Part shown: piece by piece, positions 26,238-35,759 of the stretch
How the letters are laid out: each line of letters begins with the position of its first letter
How positions within the stretch are numbered: the stretch's first letter is position 1
Assembly (NCBI RefSeq): GCF_001542625.1
Contig: NZ_CP016279.1
Coordinates: forward strand, 5,084,001 to 5,148,000
DNA: 64,000 nt
From: Streptomyces griseochromogenes
Lineage (GTDB): Bacteria > Actinomycetota > Actinomycetes > Streptomycetales > Streptomycetaceae
Direction: 5' to 3'
The notes under the pieces: model-generated
Databases searched by the model: none
What the model was told of the DNA's origin: nothing
The model's input: only the letters and a program-made list of their open reading frames with translations
Made by a program: the position numbers and the translations under genes

Positions 26238-26879
26238 CTACGACAGGGGATTTCGGAGCCGTCTCCGCATGAGATCTTCTCCCTGCTTCGGCCGGGGCCT
26301 TTGCGAACAGGCCGTCGATGCGGGGACAGCCCACGGTGAACTGGGACTTGGGCACGGCCGGCACGTAGCCGACGCCCGACTGTTCCAGCAGTCGGCGCAA
26401 GCGGCTCTCCTGACCGTAGGCGGCGTCGGTGGTGACCCAGGCGATGGGCAGCGGTGAGGCGAGGGACCGCGGCACGATGTGTCGGGCCAGTTCGCCCTTG
26501 GTAGCGAACCCCCGCCCGTTGGGAACTTTGGCCGTGCGGCGAGTAGCGTGACCTGCCTGCTCGGCCAGTTGCCAGCAGTTCTTTCGGGCCACCGGGGCGA
26601 GCAACCCACGTACGTAGTCGCGCATCCGGCGGCGTAGTTCCACCCTGCCGAAGCGATGGCCGATGGTCACGAAGACGTCGTCCAGTTCCAGGTCCCACTG
26701 CTCGGCAACACGCGCGGTGATCACGTGGGGAGGCTGCCCGGCACGCTGTCACTACCTGCGGCGCTGCCGCACGATCGAGGGGCGGCCTGTCGAAGGCCAC
26801 CCCTGACCGCTCCACGGATCGCTACACCCCATCCGCCCAGCGAAACCCGCAGGTCAGACAGCAAAATCCTGCTGGAGTA
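26238..26879 (-). pseudogene. IS701-type element, internally deleted and truncated
   Basis: The outer end (tactccagcaggattttgct read on the minus strand from 26879, next to CTAA at 26880-26883) is intact. The transposase starts MITARVAEQWDLELDDVF at 26724 and runs to EQAGHATR. It then jumps directly to RTAKVPNGRGFATKGELARH, losing about 100 residues including the first catalytic block. It ends in KAPAEAGRRSHAE, where the element is cut 10 bases from the mqnA-like start. It is inactive. Confidence 0.85.
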
Positions 26880-26935
26880 CTAAATCCAGCGCTCAGCTGA
26901 AGCCGGGCGGGGAGGTGATGTCGTGTCGTCCGTGG

Positions 26936-27937
26936 TCATGAGCCGGTTTCTCCAGGCATGGGCACCACGTTGGTGGTGTCCACGGCTCGGCGAATGGCCC
27001 TGGCGAGCCTGACGGCTTCGCCGACGGCCCAGAAGTGGACGAAGAACAGGCGTGGTTCGTCGGTGAGGTTGTGGTGGTGCACCTCGACGAGTTCAACGCC
27101 GCCGCGTCGCAGGGCTGCAAGGGCGGGCTGGACCTCGCTGGCGATCATGGCCAAGTCGCCGCTCAGGGCGGCCCTCCCTCCGCCAAGCGGCTGGAAGTTG
27201 ACGGAGGTTGTGGAGCCCAGTCCCGCAGGCAGAGCCATGTCACCGTCGGCGACGGTCTCGCGGCGGACATAGGTGCACTTGTAGATCTCGCCGTCGGGGG
27301 CGCCCTTGACGCCCATTGCGGCGTCGATGGCGGTGGTGTCCAGGCCGACGGGTAGCGAGGAGGTGGCGGGTCCGGCGGGTGGAGTACCGGTGCAGTCGAA
27401 TGCAGCGCGCAGGCCACGGGCAATGGCGACCGGATCGTGGCCGTGCGCGTGCAGATGGATCCACCAGACATCCGGCTTGTGGGCGAGCAGGTGTTTGTGG
27501 ATGGCAGTCTGCATGATCCCGTGCTCCTGCAGGACGTCACAGAAGTGCTGCAGTTCGCGTTCGGTGACCACGGCGTCGCCCATCAGGAGAGTGCTGTGGT
27601 CTGCGTAGCGGACGAAGGCTACATGGGTACCCAGGGCGAGTGCGGGCTTGATCAGAATGCCGCGGGAGGAGACCGTGAGGTCCTGGCGCGGCAGGGCCGT
27701 GTGGTACATGAACCGCCTCATGTCACCGGACCGGCCGAGCGCCTTACTGACGTCCGCCCAGTCCGCCAGCCTGGTCATCACCGGTTGGACCAGGGCGCGG
27801 TCCCCAGGCCTGGTGGACAGGGCGCGAGCCCGGGCGGGCTCACCGGTGGCTGCGGGCGCAAGGACGGCCGCGGCCAGCACACGGCGCCGGGACGCGGTGA
27901 GCCGGGACCGGGTGTCCTGGGATCGCTCGTCACTCAT
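26936..27937 (-). CDS. DUF1259 (LppY/LpqO-like) secreted protein
   Basis: 333 aa. The N-terminus has a twin-arginine-like signal: SRRRVLAAAVLAPAAT, with a charged n-region and a short hydrophobic core. Two DUF1259 repeats follow: LIKPALALGTHVAFVRY and MGDAVVTERELQHFCDVLQEHGI, then HKHLLAHKPDVWWIHLHAHGHDP; and the second with SVNFQPLGGGRAALSGDLAMIASEVQPAL and EVHHHNLTDEPRLFFVHFWAVG. The His-rich stretches suggest a metal site. The function of this family is not established. ATG 27937 follows GGAGG by 8 bases. Confidence 0.88.
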   Translation of the reverse strand: MSDERSQDTRSRLTASRRRVLAAAVLAPAATGEPARARALSTRPGDRALVQPVMTRLADWADVSKALGRSGDMRRFMYHTALPRQDLTVSSRGILIKPALALGTHVAFVRYADHSTLLMGDAVVTERELQHFCDVLQEHGIMQTAIHKHLLAHKPDVWWIHLHAHGHDPVAIARGLRAAFDCTGTPPAGPATSSLPVGLDTTAIDAAMGVKGAPDGEIYKCTYVRRETVADGDMALPAGLGSTTSVNFQPLGGGRAALSGDLAMIASEVQPALAALRRGGVELVEVHHHNLTDEPRLFFVHFWAVGEAVRLARAIRRAVDTTNVVPMPGETGS

Positions 27938-28054
27938 ATCATGTGCCTCCTGGCGCGATGGAAGCACTGGAAACCGTGTCAACCGGTGACCGGCACAGCT
28001 GTATCCCGCCGCTGGGCTAATACTCAACTGACGGATCCCGGGCTGGTCGGGGTT

Positions 28055-28330
28055 GTGAGAGGGCCTTTTCTCCCGTTGTTTCATCCCGGAATCTGCGATT
28101 GGTGCGGCCTTGCGGGGCCGCGCCAGGAGATGGTGGTCTCGTCGGAGAGGCGGCGGGCCATGAGGTCGGTCATGGCGAGGCCGATTATGGCTTCGGAGCG
28201 TGCGGGGGAGGGTTTCGTAGTCGCTCGCGGTCGCCCCGCACCTTGCGGACGGTACAGCAGGCCGAGCGTGTCCGCGACGATGTTGCGTTCCCGGCCCACG
28301 ATCCAATGGGAGCAGTTGGAGCCGGAGAAG
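28055..28330 (-). pseudogene. IS5-type element, short internally deleted remnant
   Basis: The part ARSEAIIGLAMTDLMARRL matches the C-terminus of the intact element that follows. The piece GRERNIVADTLGLL matches its central region; about 80 residues between them are missing. A segment of about 75 bp (28147-28223) is nearly identical to 28646-28721, so the two copies form a direct repeat. Confidence 0.75.
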
Positions 28331-28557
28331 CCTCGTCCTGGCCCAGGTCGACGAACCCTGAAATCGAGAGTGGCTCGATGGCTCCGACCCCGCCCGGTGG
28401 CGGGAGGGACTGGGCTGTACCCGTCGCGGGCTCCCGGGGCCCGGCCCCTTGAATGCAGAGTCGAGCCGCTGCTGCCCCCCGCCAGCCCGGCTAGGTTGTC
28501 GGGTGCCGGCGTCGGCACGACGCCCGCCCACGATCCGGGGATCAGCATCAGCTCTTA

Positions 28558-29680
28558 GAGGTAGTTTTCTCCTGATGTTTCATCCCGGAATTGGTGTTTG
28601 ATCCTGTGATATCGGGTCACGTCACGAGATGGTTGCCTCGTCGGCGAGGCGGCGGGCCATGAGGTCGGTCATGGCGAGGCCGATTATGGCTTCGGAGCGT
28701 GCGGGGAGGGTTTCGTAGTCGCACGCCAGGCGGCGGTGGAACATCAGCCATCCGTAGGTCCGCTCCACGGTCCAGCGCTTGAGGGGTGGGGTAAATCCCC
28801 GGATCCCGGGGGCGCGTTGGACGATTTCCATGTCGATGCCGAAGGTGGCGGCGTGCTCGACGAGGTGCTGGCGGTAGCCGCCGTCCACCCAGACTTTTCG
28901 GATGGTGGGGTGAGAGGCCGCGACCTGGTCGACCAGGTGGGTGCCGGCGGCGGAGTCCTGCACGCTCGCGGCGGTGACCAGCACCGCGAGCAGCAGTCCG
29001 AGGGTGTCGGTGACGATGCTCCGCTTGCGGCCCACGACTTTCTTCGCCGCATCCGTGCCCTGCCCGGCGGCCGGGACGCTGGTGGAGGTCTTCACGCTCT
29101 GTGCGTCGATCACGCACGCGGACGGCTCCGCGACCTTGCCTTCCTGCTGCCTGAGGAGCCGGCGCAGCACGCCGGTGAGCTGGGCGAACACACGGTCCTT
29201 CTGCCACTTGGCGAAGTAGCCGTAGCAGGTCTCCCAGGGCGGGAAGTCGTGCGGCAGGTAGCGCCACTGGACCCCCGTGCGGTCGACGTACAGGATCGCG
29301 TTCATGATCTCTCGCAGGTCGTGCTCCGGCGGGCGTCCGATGTTCAGCGCAGACCGGCGCCTCTCGGCCCGCCAGGCGGCTGGCACCGGCTCGATCAACG
29401 CCCAGCGGGCATCGGACAGATCACTCGGATACGGACGACGTCCGGCCATGACCTGGGCGTACCGCCGTTCGGGGGCGTTCGCCCAGGCGTGCACCGTGAG
29501 CGGCGGGAGCACGGACCGCGCGACGGATATTTCGGGATGAGACAGGCGCAAGCCGCACTGCGTCTCAGGCGTCACCCCACGCAGCGCATCCGCCGCACTC
29601 ACTCCACAAGACCCGGCTCAACGACGAACCCACACCAAAGATCGCAGAATGAACCTCACATTGAGGGTGAAAACGACCTC
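28558..29680 (-). mobile_element. IS5-type insertion sequence, complete
   Basis: 1123 bp. Ends gaggtagttttc (left) and gaaaacgacctc (right) are imperfect inverted repeats, bounded by TTA at 28555-28557 and 29681-29683. The right TTA is also the edge of the next, IS701-type element. One transposase gene. Confidence 0.75.
28622..29449 (-). CDS. IS5-type DDE transposase
   Basis: 275 aa from ATG 29449 (MAGRRPYPSDLSDARWALIE, the usual N-terminus); the frame continues upstream to 29602, but that part lacks homology. The DDE residues lie in CVIDAQSVKTS (first Asp), VWVDGGYRQH (second Asp) and RWTVERTYGWLMFHRRLACDYE (Glu). GRKRSIVTDTLGLLL is the conserved strand between them. Single frame with no lesion seen, so the element may be active. 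Confidence 0.88.
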   Translation of the reverse strand: MAGRRPYPSDLSDARWALIEPVPAAWRAERRRSALNIGRPPEHDLREIMNAILYVDRTGVQWRYLPHDFPPWETCYGYFAKWQKDRVFAQLTGVLRRLLRQQEGKVAEPSACVIDAQSVKTSTSVPAAGQGTDAAKKVVGRKRSIVTDTLGLLLAVLVTAASVQDSAAGTHLVDQVAASHPTIRKVWVDGGYRQHLVEHAATFGIDMEIVQRAPGIRGFTPPLKRWTVERTYGWLMFHRRLACDYETLPARSEAIIGLAMTDLMARRLADEATIS

Positions 29681-29820
29681 TTAGTACTCCAGCAGGATTT
29701 TGCTGTCTGGCCTGCGGGTTTTGCCGGGTGGTTGGAGTGTAGCGGGCCGTGGAGTGGTCAGGGGTGGCCTTCGACAGGCCGCCCCTCGATCGTGCGACAG
29801 CGCCGCGGGCAGTGGCAGCG
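29681..29820 (+). repeat. Long terminal inverted repeat, left arm
   Basis: Runs from TTAGTACTCCAGCAGG inward and matches the reverse complement of 30591-30730 at roughly 85 per cent over 140 bp. This is far longer than the 15-30 bp inverted repeats normal for IS701 elements. Confidence 0.75.
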
Positions 29821-30726
29821 GTGGGCGAGTGCTTGACGTCGTCGGCGCCAGTTCGACCGGTTCAGCGCGTGGTGTCGTCCTCGGCGGCCACGAAGGTGGG
29901 GCGGCCGGGGGCGACAAGCTGCCGGGAGTTGCCGAACCTCCGCCACTGTGAACTCGATTGCCGCGGCTGTCCCACCGGTGCCGCCCCCTTTCCCGGACTT
30001 GGTGCGCCGTGGTGGCCAGGACGGTGTGCGCGAGCATGGACAAAGTGATGTGCTGGTACTGGCTCACGTAGCGACGGACTTCGTACTGGTCCAGGCCGCA
30101 CTCGTTCTTTGTGGCCTGGAAGCGCTCCTCGATCGCCCAGTGCGTCCGGGCGATTTGCACCAGCTCCTGAACAGTGGTCTCCAAAGGGGCGTAAGCGAGG
30201 TAGTAGGCGATCTCGTCGGGCTTGCGGATGCTGCGACGGGCCGGTGCCCACCGCATCCGGTGAGGGACTTCGCCCTGGTAGTCGAACTCGGCGACGGCCG
30301 GCAGCCGGACTGCTGCCCAGTGGTAGGAGCGAGGGCCCTTCGCGCCGTCTCCGCATGAGGTCTTCTCCCAGCTTCGGCCGGGGCCTTTGCGAACAGGCCG
30401 TCGATGCGGGGACAGCCCACGGTGAACTGGGACTTGGGCACGGCCAGCACGCCATCGTTCTCGCCGAGCGTGTTCGGCGGCGTAGTTCCACCCTGCCGAA
30501 GCGATGGCCGATGGTCACGAAGACGTCGTCCAGTTCCAGGTCCCACTGCTCGGCAACACGCGCGGTGATCACGTGGGGAGGCTGCCCGGCACGCTGTCAC
30601 TACCTGCGGCGCTGTCGCACGATCGAGGGGCGGCTTGTCGACGGCCACCCCTGACCACTCCACGGCCCGCTACATTCCAGCCGCCCAGCGAAAACCGCAG
30701 GTCAGACAGCAAATCCTGCTGGAGTG
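29685..30726 (-). pseudogene. IS701-type element with internal deletion and long terminal repeats
   Basis: About 1.04 kb. The transposase starts MITARVAEQWDLELDDVF at 30572, but after RVELRRR it jumps to VLAVPKSQFTVGCPRIDG, losing about 200 residues. Later frame changes separate EIAYYLAYAPLETT and HWAIEERFQATKNECGLDQYEVRRY from the start. Both ends continue the same sequence for about 140 bp in inverted orientation (29681-29820 and 30591-30730). The flanks are TTAG and CTAG, a YTAR pair. It cannot make transposase, but its ends are intact and it could be moved by a related enzyme. Confidence 0.8.
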
Positions 30727-30730
30727 CTAG
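30591..30730 (-). repeat. Long terminal inverted repeat, right arm
   Basis: Partner of 29681-29820. The same outer sequence is also present once at the truncated copy ending at 26879. Confidence 0.75.
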
Positions 30731-31384
30731 CGCACACCCCTCTAGGTGGCAAGTGTAACGGGAACTGATGCATCATCATTTCCAGTCATGCGGGAACTCA
30801 TTCTGGTCCCAGTTCTTAACCTCGTGCTTTCACGAAACGGGTTGTCCGGCAGGTGATGGCGAAAGCAGGAGGTGTCTGTGGCCGGCGTGAAGAGGGAGTG
30901 TAAGAGTCCTTGTTTCCGTCGCTGTTGGAGACGCTCAGCAGGTGAACAGGCCTATCCGGTCCCGGCCGGGATTTGCCTGGGCCACGGAATTGGTGACCGT
31001 CCAGACACGGCGCCCTGCAACCCGTATACGGCCTGTGCTGGCACCCGGTCCCGGGGACCGATCCCACAGACGGCATGTGCGGTCCGCTACGGTTTCACCG
31101 GCAACCGCATGTGGATCTCGCCTTGGCGGCGGTGGTGGGCGGTGCTATGGCGTTTCGCTGACGCTCGCTGAACCGTTGCAAGCGGCGCCGTGAGTACCCT
31201 CGAAACTGCGGAAGTTATCCTGCCCGGGCAGGTCGTGTTGCTTCGGTGGGCGAAGTCGGCGGAGCTGCCGAGTGGTGCAGGCGCCGGGCCCCGGGTCCGC
31301 TCGACAGCGCGCGTCGTGTGGGTTCTGTGTGCGTCAGGGGGCGGGAGCGAACGGTTTTGAAGTCGGTGAAGTCGGTTCCGGACG
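30731..31384. other. Decayed stretch with an IS1380-like end
   Basis: No gene. Around 30821-30870 the sequence cctcgtgctttcac followed by gttgtccggcaggtgatggcgaaag resembles the left end of the IS1380 remnant at 7.38 kb. The remainder shows nothing I can support. Confidence 0.35.
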
Positions 31385-31620
31385 CGAAGCGGCGGTGGTC
31401 CGATTGGAGTGGCGGCGAGCTGAGTTGATCGGCTACTGCTGCCGGATGCTGGGATCGGTCTTCGAGGCGGAAGACGCCGTGCAGGAGACCATGGTCCGGG
31501 CTTGGTACAAGCTTCGACCGGTTCGAGGAATGGTTGTCGCTGCGGTTGTGGGTCTGTCGAGTCCCTATCAACGTCTGCCTCGACACACTGGCCGTCGGCA
31601 AGCGCCGGGCCCGAAGGGAG
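31385..31620 (+). pseudogene. ECF sigma factor, region-2 fragment
   Basis: [30 protein letters not shown] is sigma region 2 of a SigJ/SigX5-like ECF factor. One frame over, [20 protein letters not shown] continues the same domain. No region 4 follows. The gene is frameshifted and 3' truncated. Confidence 0.75.
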
Positions 31621-31621
31621 C

Positions 31622-31729
31622 GTGTTCCTGCTTGTCACCGCGGATTTCCCACTGCAGGGCGCGGCCAAGGCCGTCCGTCTCATGGGCGGACGCACCTCCA
31701 CCGGCAAGCTCCTGCTGCACGTCGCCTGA
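31622..31729 (+). pseudogene. Zinc-type alcohol dehydrogenase/quinone reductase, last 35 residues
   Basis: [21 protein letters not shown] followed by LLLHVA and a stop is the typical C-terminus of medium-chain quinone oxidoreductases. It joins the sigma-factor fragment directly, so this is debris from two genes. Confidence 0.55.
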
Positions 31730-31840
31730 GACGAACACACCCCCCGACCAGAGCGCGGCAGGCACTCCGGCTGCGCCCGGTACCACACAGCGGCTCCGGA
31801 CGTCTCGTGCCTTCAGAGCCTTCGATCATGGACGAAAACG

Positions 31841-32809
31841 ATGCAACTCAGTAGTGCACCCCAGGGAATCTCGGCCGTGGCGGGCAAGGTGCCCGCCTCT
31901 TGTCTGGTCCTGGCCGGAGTCTGCGGGATCCAGTTCGGCGCGGCACTTGCTCCCCGTGCGTATTCCCAGGTGGGTTCCGCCGGAGTGGTGTTCCTGCGCC
32001 TGCTGATCGCGAGCGTACTGCTGTGCGTGATGTGGCGGCCGCGGCGCGCGGCTCTGAAGCGGATGAAGGGAGCCTGGCCGGCGATGCTCGGCGCGGGCAC
32101 CCTGCTGGCCGGCCATCACATCGCGTTCTTCGCGGCGGTGGAAAGCAACGTCCCGCTCGGCGTCGTCGCCACGATCGAGTTCCTCGGCCCCTTCGCCATC
32201 GCCCTGGCCGCTTCCCGGCGCCTGGCCGACCTGGTGCCGGCCTGCGTGGCGGCAGGCGGCGTGGCACTGCTGAGCGGAGGCGGCACCGCCTCCCTGTCAC
32301 CGGGCGGCATCGTCCTGGCCGCCGTGGCGGCCTGCTGCTGGGCTGGATACATCCTCGTCTCCGCCCACATGGCCAGGCTGACCGACGGAGGCCAGGGACT
32401 GGCGCTCGTCTTCACCTGGGCCGCCTTGGTGAGCGCACCGTACGGCATCCTGCACGGTGGAACAGCGCTGCTGGATCCGCACGTGTTGTGGGTGGCTGCA
32501 GTGGTCGCGGTCGCCTCCAGCGTCCTGCCCTACTCCCTCAACCTCGAAGCACTGCGCCGGATCCCGCCGCGGGTTTTCGGCGTCCTCACCAGCCTGGAAC
32601 CAGCTGCCGGAGCCGTGTTCGGCCTGGCCGTCCTGGGGCAGCACCTTTGCTGGCCGCAATGGCTCGGTATCGCAGCAGTCGCCAGCGCCTCCGTGGCTGC
32701 AACCCTGGTGAATTCGAAGAAGGAGCCGCGCGCCCGGAACGTGAGTGTCTCTGCCGTTGAGTCGGGCGCCGCTCACGAGGAGGACAGTGTTACGGCCGCG
32801 CGTGGCTGA
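31841..32809 (+). CDS. EamA/DMT-family exporter, RhtA-like
   Basis: 322-aa inner-membrane protein with about ten hydrophobic segments in two EamA halves. The first half shows [27 protein letters not shown] and [18 protein letters not shown], the second shows [40 protein letters not shown] (residues 220-260). This pattern is close to the threonine/homoserine exporter RhtA. The C-terminal tail (290-322) is hydrophilic. ATG 31841 is the first good start after the gene debris. No regulator is adjacent. Confidence 0.9.
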   Translation: MQLSSAPQGISAVAGKVPASCLVLAGVCGIQFGAALAPRAYSQVGSAGVVFLRLLIASVLLCVMWRPRRAALKRMKGAWPAMLGAGTLLAGHHIAFFAAVESNVPLGVVATIEFLGPFAIALAASRRLADLVPACVAAGGVALLSGGGTASLSPGGIVLAAVAACCWAGYILVSAHMARLTDGGQGLALVFTWAALVSAPYGILHGGTALLDPHVLWVAAVVAVASSVLPYSLNLEALRRIPPRVFGVLTSLEPAAGAVFGLAVLGQHLCWPQWLGIAAVASASVAATLVNSKKEPRARNVSVSAVESGAAHEEDSVTAARG

Positions 32810-33563
32810 TCCTGGCTCCGGCGCACAGGGGCCGGGCGCAAGTGAGAACTGAGCCCTCCCTCAGCGGGGTGTATGGCGCCATCGCTGCGTCAAGGCCGGC
32901 CGACCGGCCGATGCCGGAGCCCGAACAGCCGGCAGTCCGGGGCGAACCGCTCACGGGTTAGTGCCTGGTGGGAGGCGGACGGTTAGTTCAGAGAAGTGAC
33001 GAGCCCGAACGAGAGGCGCCTGACCAGATGGTTCGAGGCATCGCAGACCTCCACGACTACCCGAGCAGCACCAGCCGAGCAGCGGCGCATGTTCCCGGCG
33101 CCGCGCCGACTGCGTCCCGTACCCCTGCAACAGGCCCGGGCGGCCGGTGCTGCGCGACGCGCGGCGGGAGCCCTCTCGCACTCACGGTCTCGGCCGCCAC
33201 CTCCGCCTGGAAAGCGCCGTGCACCTGACAGTGACCATAGCCACGTTCCGCCCGACGCCCATGGTCCCGGTCGTTACCGAGTACGGCGGGTTCAGTTGCG
33301 TCCCCGACTTCCGCGGAGATCGCCGAACGGCCGCCTGGACAACGCCGTCACATCACTTGGGTACTCACAGCCGGTGGTGAGCCACCAACCACGCTGCTTG
33401 GAGCACGACCTTGGAGCTCGGCTGTTCGACAGCATCAAAGAGACGGCGTCGAGGCTATCGGCGGAAGCCCAGTCGGCCTGACGGGTGTTCTTGCGCCTTC
33501 GACCGGGAACTGCCCTCGGCCGCACGTCTGTCGTCGGCAGGAAGTTGACATTCCGGTGCCCGG
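32810..33563. other. Decayed stretch
   Basis: Only a short LysR helix-turn-helix remnant at 33330-33480 is recognisable; the remaining 600 bp hold nothing I can support. Confidence 0.4.
33330..33480 (+). pseudogene. LysR helix-turn-helix remnant
   Basis: AVTSLGYSQPVVSHQPRCLEHDLGARLFD is the recognition part of a LysR regulator (residues about 20-48 of the family). No start precedes it and the effector domain is missing. Confidence 0.65.
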
Positions 33564-34697
33564 CTACTCGGGCCGATTCCTTGCTGTGGCGCTGGCACAA
33601 ACGGGGCGGGTGCGGGCGGCATAGGAGCGAGCGGCCACGACGAGGCCGATGCCCAGACCGGCGAATGCCAGGCCGCCGAACTCGACCATCCAGGTGATCC
33701 CCGAGCTGGTGGTGAACGGCGGGGACGGCTTGATCTCGGGCAGCACGCCGACGGCGATGAGTGGGGCCATGATGGTGAGGACGGCCCCGTACATCGTCAA
33801 AGGGATGCCGGTCAGCCATGCCGGGATCAATGGCAGCAAGCGCGGGACCCGTCGTCCGGACAGGATCAGCGTCCAGCGGGGGAACACCTGCCCCCACGCG
33901 TGCAGTAGCCCCAGCAGCAGGAAGACCCCGACCATCGCAGCCAGCACGGTCACGTCAATCCCCGCCGCCGCAGCCGCCTTCGACGGCCCCGACGCGCCGA
34001 CGCTCGTCGTCTTCTGCCAGTCCACGCCCGAGACGCCAAGTGCGTTGCCGCCCAGCGTCCAGATGCTTTTGACTCCTGCCCACGGCAGTAGCCCGCACAT
34101 GAGCAGGTACACCGCCTTGCGGGTCCGCTTCGGAGGCGGGGAGACAGCTGGGTGAGCAAGCGGTCCGTCGCTGGTGCCGGTGTGTGGCTGCCCGCATCGC
34201 GGGCAGTCGCCACGCAGCCGTCGGCGGTACGACAGGCCGACGAGGAGTAGAAGCGCGGCGCCGAGCGTGTTCAACAGCACCTGAGCCAAACCTGTGGCGC
34301 TCTCGATCCCCGAGAGCGTTACCAGCGTCACGAAGTAGATCGGCAGGCCATTCGTCCCCACGACGAACACCGGGATCGTCACGATCAGCGCCGTCGCCAC
34401 CGCGGCCCGGCCAGGCTTGGCAAGTGTTCGGGTACTGGCCAGGCAAGCCCCGCTGGCCAGGACGGCGAGGGCCGCCAGGAGAAGTTGGACCGCCGGCGCG
34501 AACGAGGCGTGCTCCTTCCACGGCACGGTGATGCCCGCCGCCGCCCACGCGACCTCGACAGCGGCGTACAGCACGCCCCACGATGCAGCGGCCAAGGGCG
34601 TCCACCTGGGCCACCGCCGCCACCACAACATCCGCCCCAAGCTCGCGGTCGGTGGCCCAGGAGCGCCGCCTACCTCCGAGTTCGCAGGAACATCCAC
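33564..34697 (-). CDS. Polytopic membrane protein with a Cys pair
   Basis: 377 aa from GTG 34697 (or 389 aa from TTG 34733). About eight to nine hydrophobic segments, for example WGVLYAAVEVAWAAAGI, VQLLLAALAVLASGACL, AVATALIVTIPVFVVG and VTVLAAMVGVFLLLGLLHAWG. A cytoplasmic loop carries GDCPRCGQPHTG, a possible zinc ribbon half. A basic WWRRWPRW patch precedes the first segment. Similar proteins of unknown role are frequent in Streptomyces. No operon partner is visible. Confidence 0.8.
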   Translation of the reverse strand: MDVPANSEVGGAPGPPTASLGRMLWWRRWPRWTPLAAASWGVLYAAVEVAWAAAGITVPWKEHASFAPAVQLLLAALAVLASGACLASTRTLAKPGRAAVATALIVTIPVFVVGTNGLPIYFVTLVTLSGIESATGLAQVLLNTLGAALLLLVGLSYRRRLRGDCPRCGQPHTGTSDGPLAHPAVSPPPKRTRKAVYLLMCGLLPWAGVKSIWTLGGNALGVSGVDWQKTTSVGASGPSKAAAAAGIDVTVLAAMVGVFLLLGLLHAWGQVFPRWTLILSGRRVPRLLPLIPAWLTGIPLTMYGAVLTIMAPLIAVGVLPEIKPSPPFTTSSGITWMVEFGGLAFAGLGIGLVVAARSYAARTRPVCASATARNRPE

Positions 34698-35193
34698 CGT
34701 GACCCCCGTATGTTCGGATTGCCGACGGTCCAAGATTCCCTGTCGCCCGCGCTGATCACATCCGTCCCACGGGTCATCCGGCTTCCCCCGCGTGGGGGAG
34801 ACCCAATCGTGAGTGTCAGCCCGGCCGGAGGATCACGGTGCGGTGCGCCCGGCCAGGGTAAGAAGCCGTTGTCGCGCCGACCGAGGACCTTGTCGATCGA
34901 ACGGGAGTCCCGATCGGGTGATCGTGACCGATGCCGCGCATGAGAACAGAGCCTCTTGGTAGCTCGGAAGGTGTCTGCCCCAACGAGCTTTCCGGGAGGC
35001 CCTGTTGTCGCCTTTGTACGTCCTAGGAGGCTGATGAAGATCTTGCTGTGACCGTCGGGCCCGCCCAAGGCACGCCGGGTCACAGCGGTGAATGCTGGCT
35101 GGTCTGGAGACATAGCCGGCCGCTGAGTGGGGAAGTTGCAGGCAACGAGGGCTGGTCCCTCCATGCCGAGCCGGGGTGAGGTCGCTGAGTGGG
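34698..35193. other. Intergenic stretch between the membrane protein and the acetyltransferase
   Basis: No gene I can support. A long minus-strand frame exists, but it has irregular composition and no motif. Confidence 0.4.
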
Positions 35194-35661
35194 ATGAGAG
35201 AGTCCGGCGTGACCCTCACTGAAGAAATCACGTTCGACCCGAAGGAGATTTCCCAGCTCTACGACTCAGTCGGGTGGAAGGGCTACACCTGCGACGTCGA
35301 CAAGCTCTGCCGTGGTCTGACGAAGTCGCACCTGGTCCTCACCGCCCGCGATGAGTCAGGCACACTTCTCGGGCTGGCCAGGACGGTCTCCGATGACGAG
35401 AGCATCTGCTACGTGCAGGATCTTCTGGTCAACCCGAAGTTCCACCGGCAGGGCATCGGCCGGGCATTGCTCGAACGCTTGATGAGGCGATACGCGCACT
35501 GCCGTTTCTTCCTGCTGTCCACCGCCCATGAATCGACACCGGAGGGCAAGCGGAACCACGCCTTCTACCGGCAGCTGGGCTTCCTTTCCTACGAGGAGAA
35601 TCAGATGGCGGGCTTCGGCCTGCCGAGGATCAGGCCGCCCCGAGGCCACTCAGACAGATGA
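35194..35661 (+). CDS. GNAT-family N-acetyltransferase
   Basis: 155 aa, single GNAT domain. HLVLTARDESGTLLGLARTV is the central strand pair. VQDLLVNPKFHRQGIGRALLERLM holds the acetyl-CoA pyrophosphate motif RQGIGRA, and NHAFYRQLGFLSYEENQM is the C-terminal FYxxxGF motif. The acceptor is unknown; size and pattern suggest a small-molecule or peptide amine. ATG 35194 is taken as start, though GTG 35176 and GTG 35209 are in frame and none has a strong ribosome site. Confidence 0.88.
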   Translation: MRESGVTLTEEITFDPKEISQLYDSVGWKGYTCDVDKLCRGLTKSHLVLTARDESGTLLGLARTVSDDESICYVQDLLVNPKFHRQGIGRALLERLMRRYAHCRFFLLSTAHESTPEGKRNHAFYRQLGFLSYEENQMAGFGLPRIRPPRGHSDR

Positions 35662-35759
35662 CCGCTCGGCCCGTGGCCGAAAGGGCACCCTAGCCGCGCA
35701 ACGCCAAGTCCCGCCATAACAGAGGTCCGTTGCCCCCAAGGCGAGGCGGGAGACCCGGC

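Noticed and set aside
27437..28558. 373-residue plus-strand frame
   Set aside because: Antisense to the DUF1259 gene and an IS5 remnant, with no family motif.
34670..35164. 164-residue minus-strand frame between the membrane protein and GNAT genes
   Set aside because: Irregular composition, no motif and poor start. It may be IS debris, but I could not link it to any element in the window.
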